Positions 6,871 through 16,090 of a stretch of 45,345 nucleotides of DNA are shown here, one piece after another. The notes under the pieces are model-generated. The model was not told where the DNA came from. It saw only the letters and a list, made by a program, of their open reading frames with translations, and ran no database searches. The DNA is from a virus. The translations under genes and the position numbers were made by a program. Positions within the stretch are counted from its first letter, which is position 1; every line of letters begins with the position of its first letter. The stretch is from IMG/VR virus record IMGVR_UViG_3300005882_000544, positions 1 through 45,345 of that record; one strand, given 5' to 3'.

Positions 6871-7999
6871 ACACGCATTCCTTTCCCCATCAAGTTCTCA
6901 TAGATGGCTTAATTGTACTAAAAGTGCAATGCTAGAATCAGAATTTGAAAACAAAACAAGCCAGGCAGCAGAAGAAGGAACAGCTGCTCATGCAATGTGC
7001 GAACACAAATTAAAGAAGGCATTGCATATGAGAAGTAAACGTCCCATATCAGGATATGATAGTGACGAAATGCAGGAACATACTGATGCCTATGTGGATT
7101 TTGTTATGGAGCAAGTTGATATCGCAAAGCAGTCATGCAAGGATTCATTGGTACTGATTGAACAGCACGTTGACTTTTCTGCCTATGTGCCAGATGGCTA
7201 TGGAACAGCAGACTGTTTGATTGTATCTGATGATAAGCTGCATATTATTGATTTTAAATATGGTCTTGGAGTATTGGTGGATGCTCATGAAAATCCACAA
7301 ATGAAATGCTATGCACTAGGTGCTCTTGCAATCTATGATAGCTTATATGACATCAAGGAAGTATCGATGTCTATCTTTCAGCCACGTAGAGAAAATGTCA
7401 GTACATGGACAATTCCAGTAGAAGAATTAACACAGTGGGCAGAAGAAGTATTAAAGCCAAAGGCTAATATGGCAATCAATGGCGAAGGTGATTATTGTCT
7501 TGGTGAGTGGTGTACTTTCTGCAGGGCAGCAGTCAGATGCAGAGCAAGAGCAGAAGAAAAAATGAAATTGGCACAGGAAGAATTTAAACTTCCACCGCTT
7601 TTATCGGATGAGGAAATCGAAGACGTATTATCGGTTATTCCTGATCTAACAAAGTGGGCAAATGAAATTATGGCTTATGCAACGGATTCTGCTATTAACC
7701 ACGGAAAACAGTGGAGTGGATTTAAAGTTGTAGAAGGTCGTTCCGTTCGTAAGTACAAGGACGAAACAGCAGTGGCAGAGGCAGCAGTAGCAAATGGATA
7801 TAAAGATATTTATCGTCAGAGTCTTATCACACTTACGGATATGCAAAAACTGATGGGTAAAAAGCAATTTGAGGAAATACTGGGTGACCTCATTTACAAA
7901 CCACCTGGAAAGCCTACTCTTGTTTCAAATATGGATAAAAGACAGGCAATTAATGTATCAGACGCCAAAAACGAATTTAACGAAATTATGGAGGATTAA
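6863..7999 (+). CDS. DUF2800 protein, Cas4/RecB-like PD-(D/E)XK nuclease
   Basis: A 378-residue protein starting MSKHAFLSPSSSHRWLNCTKSA, the typical opening of the DUF2800 family. ATG 6863 has GGAGG upstream; the open frame starting at 6845 is too early. Nuclease features include GYGTADCLIVSDDKLHIIDFKYG near residues 112-134 (D...D-x-K pattern) and a Cys cluster CLGEWCTFCRAAVRCRAR near 210-230, as in iron-sulfur Cas4/AddB-like nucleases. It is probably a phage exonuclease that makes single-stranded ends, paired with the DUF2815 protein that follows 5 nt later. The iron-sulfur cluster is inferred. Confidence 0.8.
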   Translation: MSKHAFLSPSSSHRWLNCTKSAMLESEFENKTSQAAEEGTAAHAMCEHKLKKALHMRSKRPISGYDSDEMQEHTDAYVDFVMEQVDIAKQSCKDSLVLIEQHVDFSAYVPDGYGTADCLIVSDDKLHIIDFKYGLGVLVDAHENPQMKCYALGALAIYDSLYDIKEVSMSIFQPRRENVSTWTIPVEELTQWAEEVLKPKANMAINGEGDYCLGEWCTFCRAAVRCRARAEEKMKLAQEEFKLPPLLSDEEIEDVLSVIPDLTKWANEIMAYATDSAINHGKQWSGFKVVEGRSVRKYKDETAVAEAAVANGYKDIYRQSLITLTDMQKLMGKKQFEEILGDLIYKPPGKPTLVSNMDKRQAINVSDAKNEFNEIMED

Positions 8000-8004
8000 T
8001 TATT

Positions 8005-8553
8005 ATGGCAAACGTAAACAAAACTAAAGTTATTACTGGTAAGAACACAAGACTTTCTTATTTTCACGGATGGGAGCCGGTATCTATTAACAATGGTCCT
8101 GAAAAGTACAGCGTATCTGTATTGATTCCAAAGGATGATAAGGAAACAGTAGATGCAATTAATGTAGCAATTGATGCTGCTATTGAAGAAGGTGTAGCAA
8201 AATTTGGAGGCAAGAAACCAAACAAAGCAGCAATTAAACTTCCTTTAAGAGATGGAGATGTAGAGCGTGAAGATGAGGCCTATAAAGGTCATTGGTTCAT
8301 CAATGCAAATAGTACAACAGCACCTCAGATTGTGGACAAGGCTGTAAAACCTATCCTTGACCGTGATGAAGTATACAGTGGTTGCTATGCTCGTGTATCA
8401 CTTAATTTCTACGCATTTAATTCCAATGGTAACAAAGGTGTAGCTTGTGGTCTTGGCAATATTCAGAAACTCAGAGATGGAGAATCACTTGGTGGTCGCA
8501 GCAGTGCTACTGATGATTTCACAACTGAGGCTGATGATGATTTCTTAGCATAA
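8005..8553 (+). CDS. DUF2815 protein, probable single-stranded DNA-binding protein
   Basis: A 182-residue protein with an acidic tail (TDDFTTEADDDFLA), the classic mark of a single-stranded DNA-binding protein that recruits partners. The body includes NTRLSYFHGWEP, SVLIPKDDKET and VSLNFYAFNSNGNKGVACGLG, matching the DUF2815 family, which I relate to T7 gp2.5-like OB-fold proteins. It follows the DUF2800 nuclease and precedes the DNA polymerase, which fits a replication or recombination role. The start is well placed with GGAGG about 12 nt before. The OB fold is inferred from family knowledge. Confidence 0.8.
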   Translation: MANVNKTKVITGKNTRLSYFHGWEPVSINNGPEKYSVSVLIPKDDKETVDAINVAIDAAIEEGVAKFGGKKPNKAAIKLPLRDGDVEREDEAYKGHWFINANSTTAPQIVDKAVKPILDRDEVYSGCYARVSLNFYAFNSNGNKGVACGLGNIQKLRDGESLGGRSSATDDFTTEADDDFLA

Positions 8554-8566
8554 GGAGGTCTAAAAC

Positions 8567-8701
8567 ATGACTACAGTACAAAGTTTAATGCTTTCTGTAT
8601 GCTTTGGTGCAGTGATAGGGACTTTCATAGGAAATATCGTTGTACTGATTAAGATGAAAGTTGATGAGCGTAAGAGTAAAAAGAATAATACATCGAAATA
8701 G
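8567..8701 (+). CDS. Small single-span membrane protein (44 aa)
   Basis: ATG 8567 is preceded by AAGGAGG with 7-8 nt spacing. The product is MTTVQSLMLSVCFGAV..., with one hydrophobic segment (about residues 7-30) and a basic tail (KMKVDERKSKKNNTSK). It would be a single transmembrane protein with a positively charged cytoplasmic end. No family is recognised. It sits in the 210-nt gap between the DUF2815 gene and the DNA polymerase. Confidence 0.6.
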   Translation: MTTVQSLMLSVCFGAVIGTFIGNIVVLIKMKVDERKSKKNNTSK

Positions 8702-8765
8702 AATTAGTAGTACAGGCGGTGGAGGAAACTTCACTGCCTTTGCTTATATGGAAAGGAATGATTAC

Positions 8766-10754
8766 ATGAAAAGTTTATCTATTGATATTGAAACCTACAG
8801 CAGTGTTAGTTTGCAAAAGTCAGGGGTCTATCGTTATGCAGAAAGCGATGACTTTGAAATATTACTGTTTGGATATTCGGTAGATGGTGGCGAAGTGAAA
8901 GTTATAGATTTGGCTATGGGAGAACAGATTCCAAAAGATATTATTGTAGCACTCACAGATGAAACTGTTGTAAAATGGGCATTTAACGCTCAGTTTGAAC
9001 GTGTGTGTTTATCGAGATACTTATCTGATTTGGGTATCAGTCTTGACCCCTATTATGATAGCAATCCGTTATCACAGGAGTGTGCAAGATACCTCAATCC
9101 ATCATCTTGGCACTGCACCATGATATGGTCTGCAACATTGGGATTGCCATTATCACTAGAAGGAGTCGGTGCTGTACTTGGTCTTGAAAAGCAGAAACTC
9201 TTAGATGGGAAAAACCTCATCAAATACTTCTGTGTTCCCTGCACTCCAACAAAAGTGAATGGTGGTCGCACTCGTAATTTGCCAGAACATGATATGGATA
9301 AGTGGAGGCAATTTAAATTATACAATGTCAGAGATGTTGAAACAGAGATGGGTATTCAGGATAAATTATCAAGATTTCCTGTAACAGAGAGTGTGTGGGA
9401 TGAGTATCACTTGGATCAGGAAATCAATGACCGTGGTATAGGTATTGATATGCAGCTTGTAGCCTATGCAATTGCATTTGATGAACGTAGCAAAAAGCAA
9501 TTAACTCTTCAAATGCAAAATCTTACGAACCTGGAAAATCCTAATTCGGTGCAGCAGATGAAAGGATGGCTTGCGGATAATGGATTAAAGACAGATACAC
9601 TTGGTAAAAAGGCAGTAGCAGATATGATAAAGACAGCACCTGAACAGCTTGCTGATGTACTGTCACTTAGAAGTCAGCTGGCTAAATCATCGGTAAAGAA
9701 ATACACGACTATGGAAAATGCCATATGTAAGGATGGACGAGCAAGAGGAATGTTTCAATTTTATGGAGCTAATAGAACTGGAAGATTCAGTGGTAGATTG
9801 ATACAATTGCAGAATTTACCACAAAATCATATATCAGACTTAGCAGAGGCACGTGGTTTGGTGCGTTGTGGAAACTATAGTGCGATGGATATGCTGTATG
9901 AGGATATACCAGATACCCTCTCGCAATTAATCCGTACAGCATTTATTCCACAAGGGAATAGAAAATTTATAGTAGCTGACTTTTCAGCTATCGAGGCACG
10001 TGTACTTGCTTGGCTTGCAGGCGAGAGATGGAGAATTCAGGTGTTTGCTGAAGGAAAAGATATCTATTGCAGCAGTGCATCACAGATGTTTGGAGTTCCG
10101 GTTGAAAAGCATGGTGTTAATGGGCATCTTCGTCAAAAGGGAAAAATTGCTGAATTAGCACTTGGTTATGGTGGATCCGTTGGAGCATTAAAAGCTATGG
10201 GAGCATTGGATATGGGCTTAACGGAAGAAGAATTGCAGCCACTTGTTACAGCATGGAGAAACTCTAATCCTTGTATTACAGCTTTATGGTGGGATGTGGA
10301 TAATGCCGTAAAAACCTGTGTTAAGCAGAGGATAACAACGAAAACACATGGAATTCGATTTGACTATCAGAGTGGATTTCTATTTATCACATTACCATCA
10401 GGAAGAAGACTTGCTTATGTAAAGCCACGTATGGGTGAGAATCAATTTGGTGGTGAGGCAGTTACTTATGAAGGTGTTGGTGGCACGAAGAAGTGGGAAC
10501 GATTAGAAAGTTATGGACCTAAATTTTGTGAGAATATTACGCAGGCAATTGCCAGGGATATTTTAATGTATTCCATGCAGACATTAAGGCATTGTTCTAT
10601 CGTGGCTCATGTTCATGATGAAATGATTATTGAATGTGATAAGCAGGTGTCACTTGATGCTGTATGTGAGCAAATGGGAAGAACACCACCTTGGGCAAAA
10701 GGACTGCTCCTTCGTGCTGACGGTTATGAATGCAACTTCTATAAAAAGGACTAA
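8766..10754 (+). CDS. Phage family A DNA polymerase
   Basis: A 662-residue polymerase. The N-terminal 3'-5' exonuclease starts MKSLSIDIETYSS (Exo I), with FNAQFERV (Exo II) and YNVRDVETEM (Exo III). Polymerase motif A is DFSAIEARVLAWLAG (D near 405), motif B includes RQKGKIAELALGYGG, and motif C is VAHVHDEMIIE (HDE near 616-619). ATG 8766 is the family start and has GGAAAGGA upstream; the upstream open stretch to 8661 overlaps the small membrane protein gene. It would replicate the phage genome together with the primase-helicase downstream. All catalytic motifs are intact. Confidence 0.95.
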   Translation: MKSLSIDIETYSSVSLQKSGVYRYAESDDFEILLFGYSVDGGEVKVIDLAMGEQIPKDIIVALTDETVVKWAFNAQFERVCLSRYLSDLGISLDPYYDSNPLSQECARYLNPSSWHCTMIWSATLGLPLSLEGVGAVLGLEKQKLLDGKNLIKYFCVPCTPTKVNGGRTRNLPEHDMDKWRQFKLYNVRDVETEMGIQDKLSRFPVTESVWDEYHLDQEINDRGIGIDMQLVAYAIAFDERSKKQLTLQMQNLTNLENPNSVQQMKGWLADNGLKTDTLGKKAVADMIKTAPEQLADVLSLRSQLAKSSVKKYTTMENAICKDGRARGMFQFYGANRTGRFSGRLIQLQNLPQNHISDLAEARGLVRCGNYSAMDMLYEDIPDTLSQLIRTAFIPQGNRKFIVADFSAIEARVLAWLAGERWRIQVFAEGKDIYCSSASQMFGVPVEKHGVNGHLRQKGKIAELALGYGGSVGALKAMGALDMGLTEEELQPLVTAWRNSNPCITALWWDVDNAVKTCVKQRITTKTHGIRFDYQSGFLFITLPSGRRLAYVKPRMGENQFGGEAVTYEGVGGTKKWERLESYGPKFCENITQAIARDILMYSMQTLRHCSIVAHVHDEMIIECDKQVSLDAVCEQMGRTPPWAKGLLLRADGYECNFYKKD

Positions 10755-10778
10755 AAAAATATTTTTGAAAAAGTTTTA

Positions 10779-10837
10779 GGGCGAGGTTAAAATCTCGTCC
10801 TTTTTCTTTGCCTGTGACTTAGGAGGCAAGGGTCTCC
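10779..10837 (+). promoter_or_regulatory. Dispersed leader element, copy 2
   Basis: GGGCGAG (10779-10785) pairs with CTCGTCC (10794-10800), loop GTTAAAAT, then TTTTTC. The bases differ from copy 1 at two stem positions but pairing is kept (wobble and Watson-Crick exchanges). The shared CTTTGCCTGTGACTT follows, then a weak GGAG/CTCC stem (10822-10837). It lies between the polymerase and the antirepressor gene. Confidence 0.65.
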
Positions 10838-10862
10838 AAAAAATCATAGGAGGTAATTCGCA

Positions 10863-11624
10863 ATGAACGAATTAATCAGAATCAGTTTTGACAGTGACCG
10901 TCCTACTGTGAGTGGACGAGAATTACATGCTGCATTAGAAATAGGCAGCAATTATACAACATGGTTTAGCCGCATGTGTGATTACGGATTTGTAGAAGGT
11001 ATTGATTATATATCTTGCTTTCCAAATTTGGAAAGCGAGTCGCATGGAGGTCAAAACAAAATCGACCATCAGCTAACAATTGATATGGCAAAACAAATTT
11101 GTATGATTCAGCGTACTGAAACAGGTAGAAAGTTCCGTCAATATTTCATCAAAGTTGAAGAGGCATGGAATTCTCCAGAGGCGGTTATGGCAAGAGCATT
11201 ACAGTTTGCGAATAACCAGCTTGCATTGATGCAAAAGAAAAATGCAGAACTAATTGGAACTGTTGCAATTCAGAATCAGCAGATTACAGAAATGAAACCC
11301 AAAGCTAGTTATTACGATGTTGTACTTAATTGTAAAGACCTTATTTCTACATCCGCAATTGCAAAAGATTATGGAAAATCTGCAATTTGGATGAACCGTT
11401 ATCTCCATGAAAAAGGTGTGCAGTTTAAACAAGGCGATATTTGGCTTTTATATCAGAAGTATGCAGAAAAAGGTTATACAAGCACGAAAACACACAGTTA
11501 TCCAGGAACAGATGGAAATGTCCATACAAAGGTTCATACCTATTGGACTCAAAAAGGAAGATTGTTTATTTACGGATTAATGAAGGCTGATGGAATGCCT
11601 CCAATTATCGAGCAGGAGGTGTAA
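10863..11624 (+). CDS. Phage antirepressor, AntA/AntB plus KilAC domains
   Basis: A 253-residue protein. The N-terminal half carries the AntA/AntB domain (SGRELHAALEIGSNYTTWF, TIDMAKQICMIQRTETGRKF, near residues 19-105). After a helical linker (residues 115-145), the C-terminal KilAC DNA-binding domain has SAIAKDYGKSAIWMNRYL and YTSTKTHSYPG. Such proteins usually counter a repressor or act as early regulators. GGAGG lies before ATG 10863. It follows the second copy of the leader element. Which repressor it would target is unclear, since no CI-like gene is visible. Confidence 0.9.
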   Translation: MNELIRISFDSDRPTVSGRELHAALEIGSNYTTWFSRMCDYGFVEGIDYISCFPNLESESHGGQNKIDHQLTIDMAKQICMIQRTETGRKFRQYFIKVEEAWNSPEAVMARALQFANNQLALMQKKNAELIGTVAIQNQQITEMKPKASYYDVVLNCKDLISTSAIAKDYGKSAIWMNRYLHEKGVQFKQGDIWLLYQKYAEKGYTSTKTHSYPGTDGNVHTKVHTYWTQKGRLFIYGLMKADGMPPIIEQEV

Positions 11625-11628
11625 TGGC

Positions 11629-12069
11629 ATGGGTATTGATAAGTACAATCACGAAGGTTACTCAGACCCAACAACATATGAGGCACTTACCAATATCCAC
11701 CGTGAGGAGATGGCAGCTGATAAAAAGGCTGCCTATCGTCCTTTGGTGTATGTCTGTAGTCCATATGCGGGAGATATTGAAAACAATATAAACAATGCCC
11801 GTAAGTTCAGTCGATTTGCAGCAGAAAAAAATGGTATTCCTGTAACGCCACATTTGATGTATCCACAATTTTTAGATGATGGAGAGCAGGAAGAAAGAGA
11901 AATGGCTATGCATTTTAATTATGTATTACTTGGAAAATGTAATGAATTATGGGTGTTTGGTGGAGTTATCAGTAAAGGTATGGCTCGTGAAATAGGAGTT
12001 GCAAAGAAAAGAAGAATGAAGATTCGTTGGTTCAACTGGGAGATGAAGGAGGTTGAAGAATATGCTTAA
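11629..12069 (+). CDS. DUF4406-like, nucleoside 2-deoxyribosyltransferase-fold protein
   Basis: A 146-residue protein starting MGIDKYNHEGYSDPTTYEAL; ATG 11629 is chosen because GGAGG lies 10-14 nt before it, while the open frame to 11590 overlaps the antirepressor. The core RPLVYVCSPYAGDIENNINNA followed by PVTPHLMYPQFLDDG, and CNELWVFGGVISKGMAREI, match the DUF4406 group of the nucleoside 2-deoxyribosyltransferase-like superfamily. A role in nucleotide metabolism or nucleotide binding is inferred from the fold. It overlaps the primase-helicase start by 8 nt, so it is translated as part of the replication operon. Confidence 0.75.
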   Translation: MGIDKYNHEGYSDPTTYEALTNIHREEMAADKKAAYRPLVYVCSPYAGDIENNINNARKFSRFAAEKNGIPVTPHLMYPQFLDDGEQEEREMAMHFNYVLLGKCNELWVFGGVISKGMAREIGVAKKRRMKIRWFNWEMKEVEEYA

Positions 12070-14317
12070 GTTCACTCTATATACAGCAGACTGTGTTGGT
12101 AATAGTGGTAATTGTCTGTATCCACATGAAATGGTGGTTACGGATAAGGATAGTTTTATTGCAGCTATTTCTTCAGACCATGTGACTGCCAAATATAAAG
12201 GGAATTATCGCAGTAAGGATAATTTTGAAGAGGCAGATAATATCCCCCTTGATTGTGATAATGACCATTCTGATAATCCGAAGGATTGGCTTACCCCACT
12301 AGATGTGGCACTTGCTTTCCCAGGCGTTTCTTTCGCAGCATCATATAGTAGAAACCATATGAAACCAAAAGGAGATAAATCTCCAAGACCTAGATTTCAT
12401 GTGTTTTTTGTTATTCCGATAGTTACTGATGCGGATGTATACACAGCACTAAAAAAGAGAATTACACTGTTTTTTCCATACTTTGATACCAATGCTCTTG
12501 ATGCTGCAAGATTCCTATATGGAACAAGTGCAACAGATGTTGAGATTTATGATGGTGATAAAAATATTGTAGATTTTCTAGATGCAGATGATTTTGCAGA
12601 GTTTGATGCTCAGATGGAGCAAGTACCGGAAGGACAAAGAAACAGTACTATGAGTCATATAGCAGGCAAACTCATCAAGCGTTATGGCAATAGTGAAGAT
12701 GCCTATTCCCTATTCATCAAACAGGCAGAAAAGTGTAATCCTCCTTTGCCTGAAAGCGAATTGAAGGTGATATGGAATAGTGCATCAAAATTTGGAACAA
12801 AGGTAGCAACACAGGAAGGATATATTTCTCCTGAAAAATATAATGCAGATTATAAATTAAAACCAGATGACTTCTCTGATGTAGGTCAAGCTACGGTGTT
12901 GGCAAAAGAGTATGAAGGAATTCTTCGTTATTCCCCATCAACAGATTATATGGTTTACAACAACAGCTATTGGGAAGAGTCCAAACCAAAGTCACAGGGT
13001 GTATCACAGAATTTAACGGAACGCCAGCTGGAAGAGGCTGAAGTAGAAATGAAAAAGGCTATGGATGAACTTGTGAAAAATGGTGGTATGGAAATTCTGG
13101 TATCAGTAGGTCCTAAAAAAGCAGAGCAGATGTTTAATAAGCAGCAGTCTCATGCCTTTGAACAGTATACACAGGCAATCGAATATAAGAAATATGCAAT
13201 CAAACGCAGAGATTCTAAATATATTGCTGCCACATTAAAAGAGGCAAGACCCATGCTTGAAGTGGAGCAACGCAGCTTGGATTCTGACGAGTTCTTGTTA
13301 AATACACCTGAATTTACCTATGACCTTAGAAAAGGGATGCGTTCTCCGATAGAGCATAATCCCGAACATTTTATTACAAAACAGACTGCTGTTAATCCCG
13401 ACTTTGAAGGACAGGATATATGGCAATCAGCACTTGATACTTTCTTTTTAAAGGATAAGGACTTAATCGAATATGTTCAGAGGATGGTAGGTCTATCTGC
13501 TATCGGTAAAGTTTATGTTGAGGCACTGATTATTGCTTATGGCGAGGGACGTAATGGTAAGTCCACTTTTTGGAATGTGATATCGAGAGTCCTTGGTAGT
13601 TACAGTGGCAATATCTCCGCTGATATGTTGACCGTTGGATGCAGAAGAAATGTAAAACCAGAACTTGCTGAGGCTAAAGGAAAACGAATGTTAATTGCAG
13701 CAGAGCTAGAAGAAGGCATGAGATTAAACACTGCTAATGTCAAACAACTTTGTTCTACAGATGAAATTTATGCAGAGAAGAAATATAAGGATCCATTTTC
13801 CTATATTCCTACACACACTCTTGTGCTTTATACCAACCACCTGCCAAAAGTCGGAGCAATTGATAAAGGTACATGGCGAAGACTCATTGTAATTCCATTT
13901 GATGCAAAAATTGAAGGCAGCGCAGATATTAAGAATTATGCGGATTATTTATATGAAAAAGCAGGTGGAACAATTCTGGCTTGGGTGATTGATGGAGCAA
14001 TGAAGGTAATACAAGATGAGTATCGAATCGAACCGCCACAAAAGGTGCGTGATGCTATTGAACATTACAAGGAAAGTAATGATTGGCTTTCATATTTCTT
14101 GATGGAGCGTTGTGAGGTGGATGAATCCTATGTATCTAAATCGGGTGAGGTTTATAACGAATATCGTTTGTTTTGCACCCAAGTGGGTGAATTTATTCGT
14201 AGTACAGCAGATTTCTATACTGCCTTGGAATCGGCAGGATTCGAAAGGTTCAGAAACACAAAAGGCAGATATATAAAGGGACTAAAGCTAAAAGCAGACT
14301 TCTTTCCGGAAGACTAA
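12062..14317 (+). CDS. Primase-helicase, D5/P4-like superfamily 3
   Basis: A 751-residue replication protein. The N-terminal part (about 1-200) is primase-like, with IPLDCDNDHSDNP, FAASYSRNHMKP and RPRFHVFFVIP, as in archaeo-eukaryotic-type primases. A primase C-terminal helical region follows (RNSTMSHIAGKLIKRYGN). The C-terminal D5 helicase has Walker A YGEGRNGKSTFW (about 493-504), Walker B-like RMLIAAELEEG and sensor region LVLYTNHLPKV. ATG 12062 has AAGGAGG upstream. It would unwind and prime phage DNA for the polymerase at 8766. All motifs are intact and length is normal. Confidence 0.9.
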   Translation: MLKFTLYTADCVGNSGNCLYPHEMVVTDKDSFIAAISSDHVTAKYKGNYRSKDNFEEADNIPLDCDNDHSDNPKDWLTPLDVALAFPGVSFAASYSRNHMKPKGDKSPRPRFHVFFVIPIVTDADVYTALKKRITLFFPYFDTNALDAARFLYGTSATDVEIYDGDKNIVDFLDADDFAEFDAQMEQVPEGQRNSTMSHIAGKLIKRYGNSEDAYSLFIKQAEKCNPPLPESELKVIWNSASKFGTKVATQEGYISPEKYNADYKLKPDDFSDVGQATVLAKEYEGILRYSPSTDYMVYNNSYWEESKPKSQGVSQNLTERQLEEAEVEMKKAMDELVKNGGMEILVSVGPKKAEQMFNKQQSHAFEQYTQAIEYKKYAIKRRDSKYIAATLKEARPMLEVEQRSLDSDEFLLNTPEFTYDLRKGMRSPIEHNPEHFITKQTAVNPDFEGQDIWQSALDTFFLKDKDLIEYVQRMVGLSAIGKVYVEALIIAYGEGRNGKSTFWNVISRVLGSYSGNISADMLTVGCRRNVKPELAEAKGKRMLIAAELEEGMRLNTANVKQLCSTDEIYAEKKYKDPFSYIPTHTLVLYTNHLPKVGAIDKGTWRRLIVIPFDAKIEGSADIKNYADYLYEKAGGTILAWVIDGAMKVIQDEYRIEPPQKVRDAIEHYKESNDWLSYFLMERCEVDESYVSKSGEVYNEYRLFCTQVGEFIRSTADFYTALESAGFERFRNTKGRYIKGLKLKADFFPED

Positions 14318-14460
14318 TGCCAATTGCAATGTCACTCTATGCTACTTATATATATAACTTTTTATAAGAAGAAAAAAATAATTATATATATAAAAGTATT
14401 AGAAATACCCTACATAGAGCGACATACCCCATAAATATATCCCTGATGGAGGTAACGAAA
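14318..14460. other. AT-rich intergenic region with nested repeats, possible replication origin
   Basis: No ORF with a good start. The palindrome TTATATATATAA appears twice (near 14346 and 14382), separated by an A/T-rich spacer. The outer sequence TCACTCTATG (near 14331) and CATAGAGCGA (near 14414) form an imperfect inverted repeat enclosing both. Position directly after the primase-helicase gene makes an origin or an RNA hairpin plausible; neither is proven. Confidence 0.4.
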
Positions 14461-14742
14461 ATGCGTGAAAAAGAAGTAGAGCAGAAATTAGTTAAGGCAG
14501 TGAAGTCAGCAAAAGGTATCTGCTTAAAATTTACATCTCCTGGAGTGGATGGAGTACCAGATAGATTGGTACTTCTGCCATTTGGGAAGATGGCTTTTGT
14601 AGAGGTAAAGGCTCCAGGCAAAAAGCCAAGACCCTTACAGATAAAACGAATGAAACAATTATCGACACTAGGTTTTCAATGTTATGTGCTTGATGATATA
14701 GAAAAGATTGGAGGAATGCTTGATGAAATACAATCCTCATGA
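14461..14742 (+). CDS. VRR-NUC domain nuclease
   Basis: A 93-residue single-domain protein. The PD-(D/E)XK signature is GVPDRLVLLP (D near residue 32) and MAFVEVKAPGKKP (E and K near 46-48), with an upstream Glu in EVEQKLVKAVK. These are the VRR-NUC features of phage and FAN1-type nucleases that act on branched DNA. GGAGGT is 6-8 nt before ATG 14461. It overlaps the SNF2 helicase start by about 20 nt; the pair VRR-NUC plus SNF2 is a standard phage module, probably for resolving replication or recombination intermediates. Confidence 0.9.
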   Translation: MREKEVEQKLVKAVKSAKGICLKFTSPGVDGVPDRLVLLPFGKMAFVEVKAPGKKPRPLQIKRMKQLSTLGFQCYVLDDIEKIGGMLDEIQSS

Positions 14743-16090
14743 ATATCAGAAGTATGCAACTAACTTTATTTTGGAACATCCTGTTGCAGCAGTTCTGCTT
14801 GAAATGGGTCTTGGAAAAAGTGTAATTACATTAACGGCTATTCTAGAACTTATGTATGAACGATTTGAAATAGGCAAAGTTCTAGTCATTGCACCACTAA
14901 GAGTTGCAAGAGATACATGGCCTGCAGAAATAGAAAAGTGGGAACATCTTCATGGTCTTAGCTATTCAGTTGTTATTGGAACAGAGGCAGAAAGAAAAGC
15001 AGCACTTAGGACAAAAGCTAGTATTTATCTTATCAACAGAGAAAATGTGGACTGGCTAATTACAAAGAGTGGTTATCCGTTTGATTTTGATATGGTTGTC
15101 ATTGATGAATTATCATCGTTCAAATCAGCATCTGCAAAAAGATTCAAGAGTTTGTTAAAGGTAAGACCAAAAGTTAAACGAATTGTAGGACTTACAGGAA
15201 CTCCAAGCAGCAATGGACTTATGGACTTGTGGGCAGAGTTCAGACTCCTAGATATGGGAGAACGGCTTGGAAGATATATTAGCCATTATCGTATGAACTT
15301 CTTTGTTCCCGATAAACGCAATCAGCAGATGATATTCTCCTACAAACCAAGAGATGGTGCTGAAGATGCAATTTATAGATTAATTTCAGATATAACCATA
15401 TCTATGAAATCTGCAGATTTTCTAAAGATGCCAGAATGTATCCTAAATGAAGTTGAAGTTCATCTATCTGAAAAAGAATGGGAGCAATATGACGGACTAA
15501 GACAGGATATGGTCTTATCCCTAGAAGATACAGAAATTGATGCAGTCAATGCAGCTGCATTATCGGGAAAACTTCTCCAAATGGCCAATGGTGCTGTATA
15601 TGATGAGGATACTACAGCTATTCATATTCATGACCGTAAACTAGATGCACTTGAAGATTTGATTGAAGGTGCAAATGGAAAGCCACTGCTTATTGCATAT
15701 TGGTACAACCATGATTTACAACGAATTAGAGAAAAATTTCATGTTCGTGAGATAAAGACATCGAAGGATATTAAGGATTGGAATAATGGTGCAATTCCTG
15801 TAGCAGTTATTCATCCCGCAAGTGCTGGACATGGACTAAATCTTCAAAGTGGTGGTTCCACTCTTGTGTGGTTCGGATTAACTTGGTCACTAGAGTTATA
15901 TCAGCAGACCAATGCAAGATTATGGAGACAAGGTCAAAATGAAACAGTTGTCATTCATCATATTATTGCAAAAGGAACAATTGATGAAGATGTGATAAAG
16001 GCACTACGAAGAAAAGAAAAAACACAGTCAGACCTGATCCATGCGGTTAAGGCAAATCTAAAAATGGACGAGGAGGTACAAACTATATGA
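14723..16090 (+). CDS. SNF2-type DEAD/DEAH helicase
   Basis: A 455-residue helicase. Walker A EMGLGKSVIT is near residues 27-36, DELSSFK (motif II, DEL rather than DEAH) near 127-133, GLTGTPSSNGLMD near 163-175, and the C-terminal motifs include HGLNLQSGG and QTNARLWRQGQ, as in SNF2 translocases. ATG 14723 follows GGAGG with 7-8 nt spacing; the 14708 start is too early. It is probably the DNA translocase partner of VRR-NUC. The next gene starts at the stop codon (ATGA overlap at 16087). Confidence 0.92.
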   Translation: MKYNPHEYQKYATNFILEHPVAAVLLEMGLGKSVITLTAILELMYERFEIGKVLVIAPLRVARDTWPAEIEKWEHLHGLSYSVVIGTEAERKAALRTKASIYLINRENVDWLITKSGYPFDFDMVVIDELSSFKSASAKRFKSLLKVRPKVKRIVGLTGTPSSNGLMDLWAEFRLLDMGERLGRYISHYRMNFFVPDKRNQQMIFSYKPRDGAEDAIYRLISDITISMKSADFLKMPECILNEVEVHLSEKEWEQYDGLRQDMVLSLEDTEIDAVNAAALSGKLLQMANGAVYDEDTTAIHIHDRKLDALEDLIEGANGKPLLIAYWYNHDLQRIREKFHVREIKTSKDIKDWNNGAIPVAVIHPASAGHGLNLQSGGSTLVWFGLTWSLELYQQTNARLWRQGQNETVVIHHIIAKGTIDEDVIKALRRKEKTQSDLIHAVKANLKMDEEVQTI

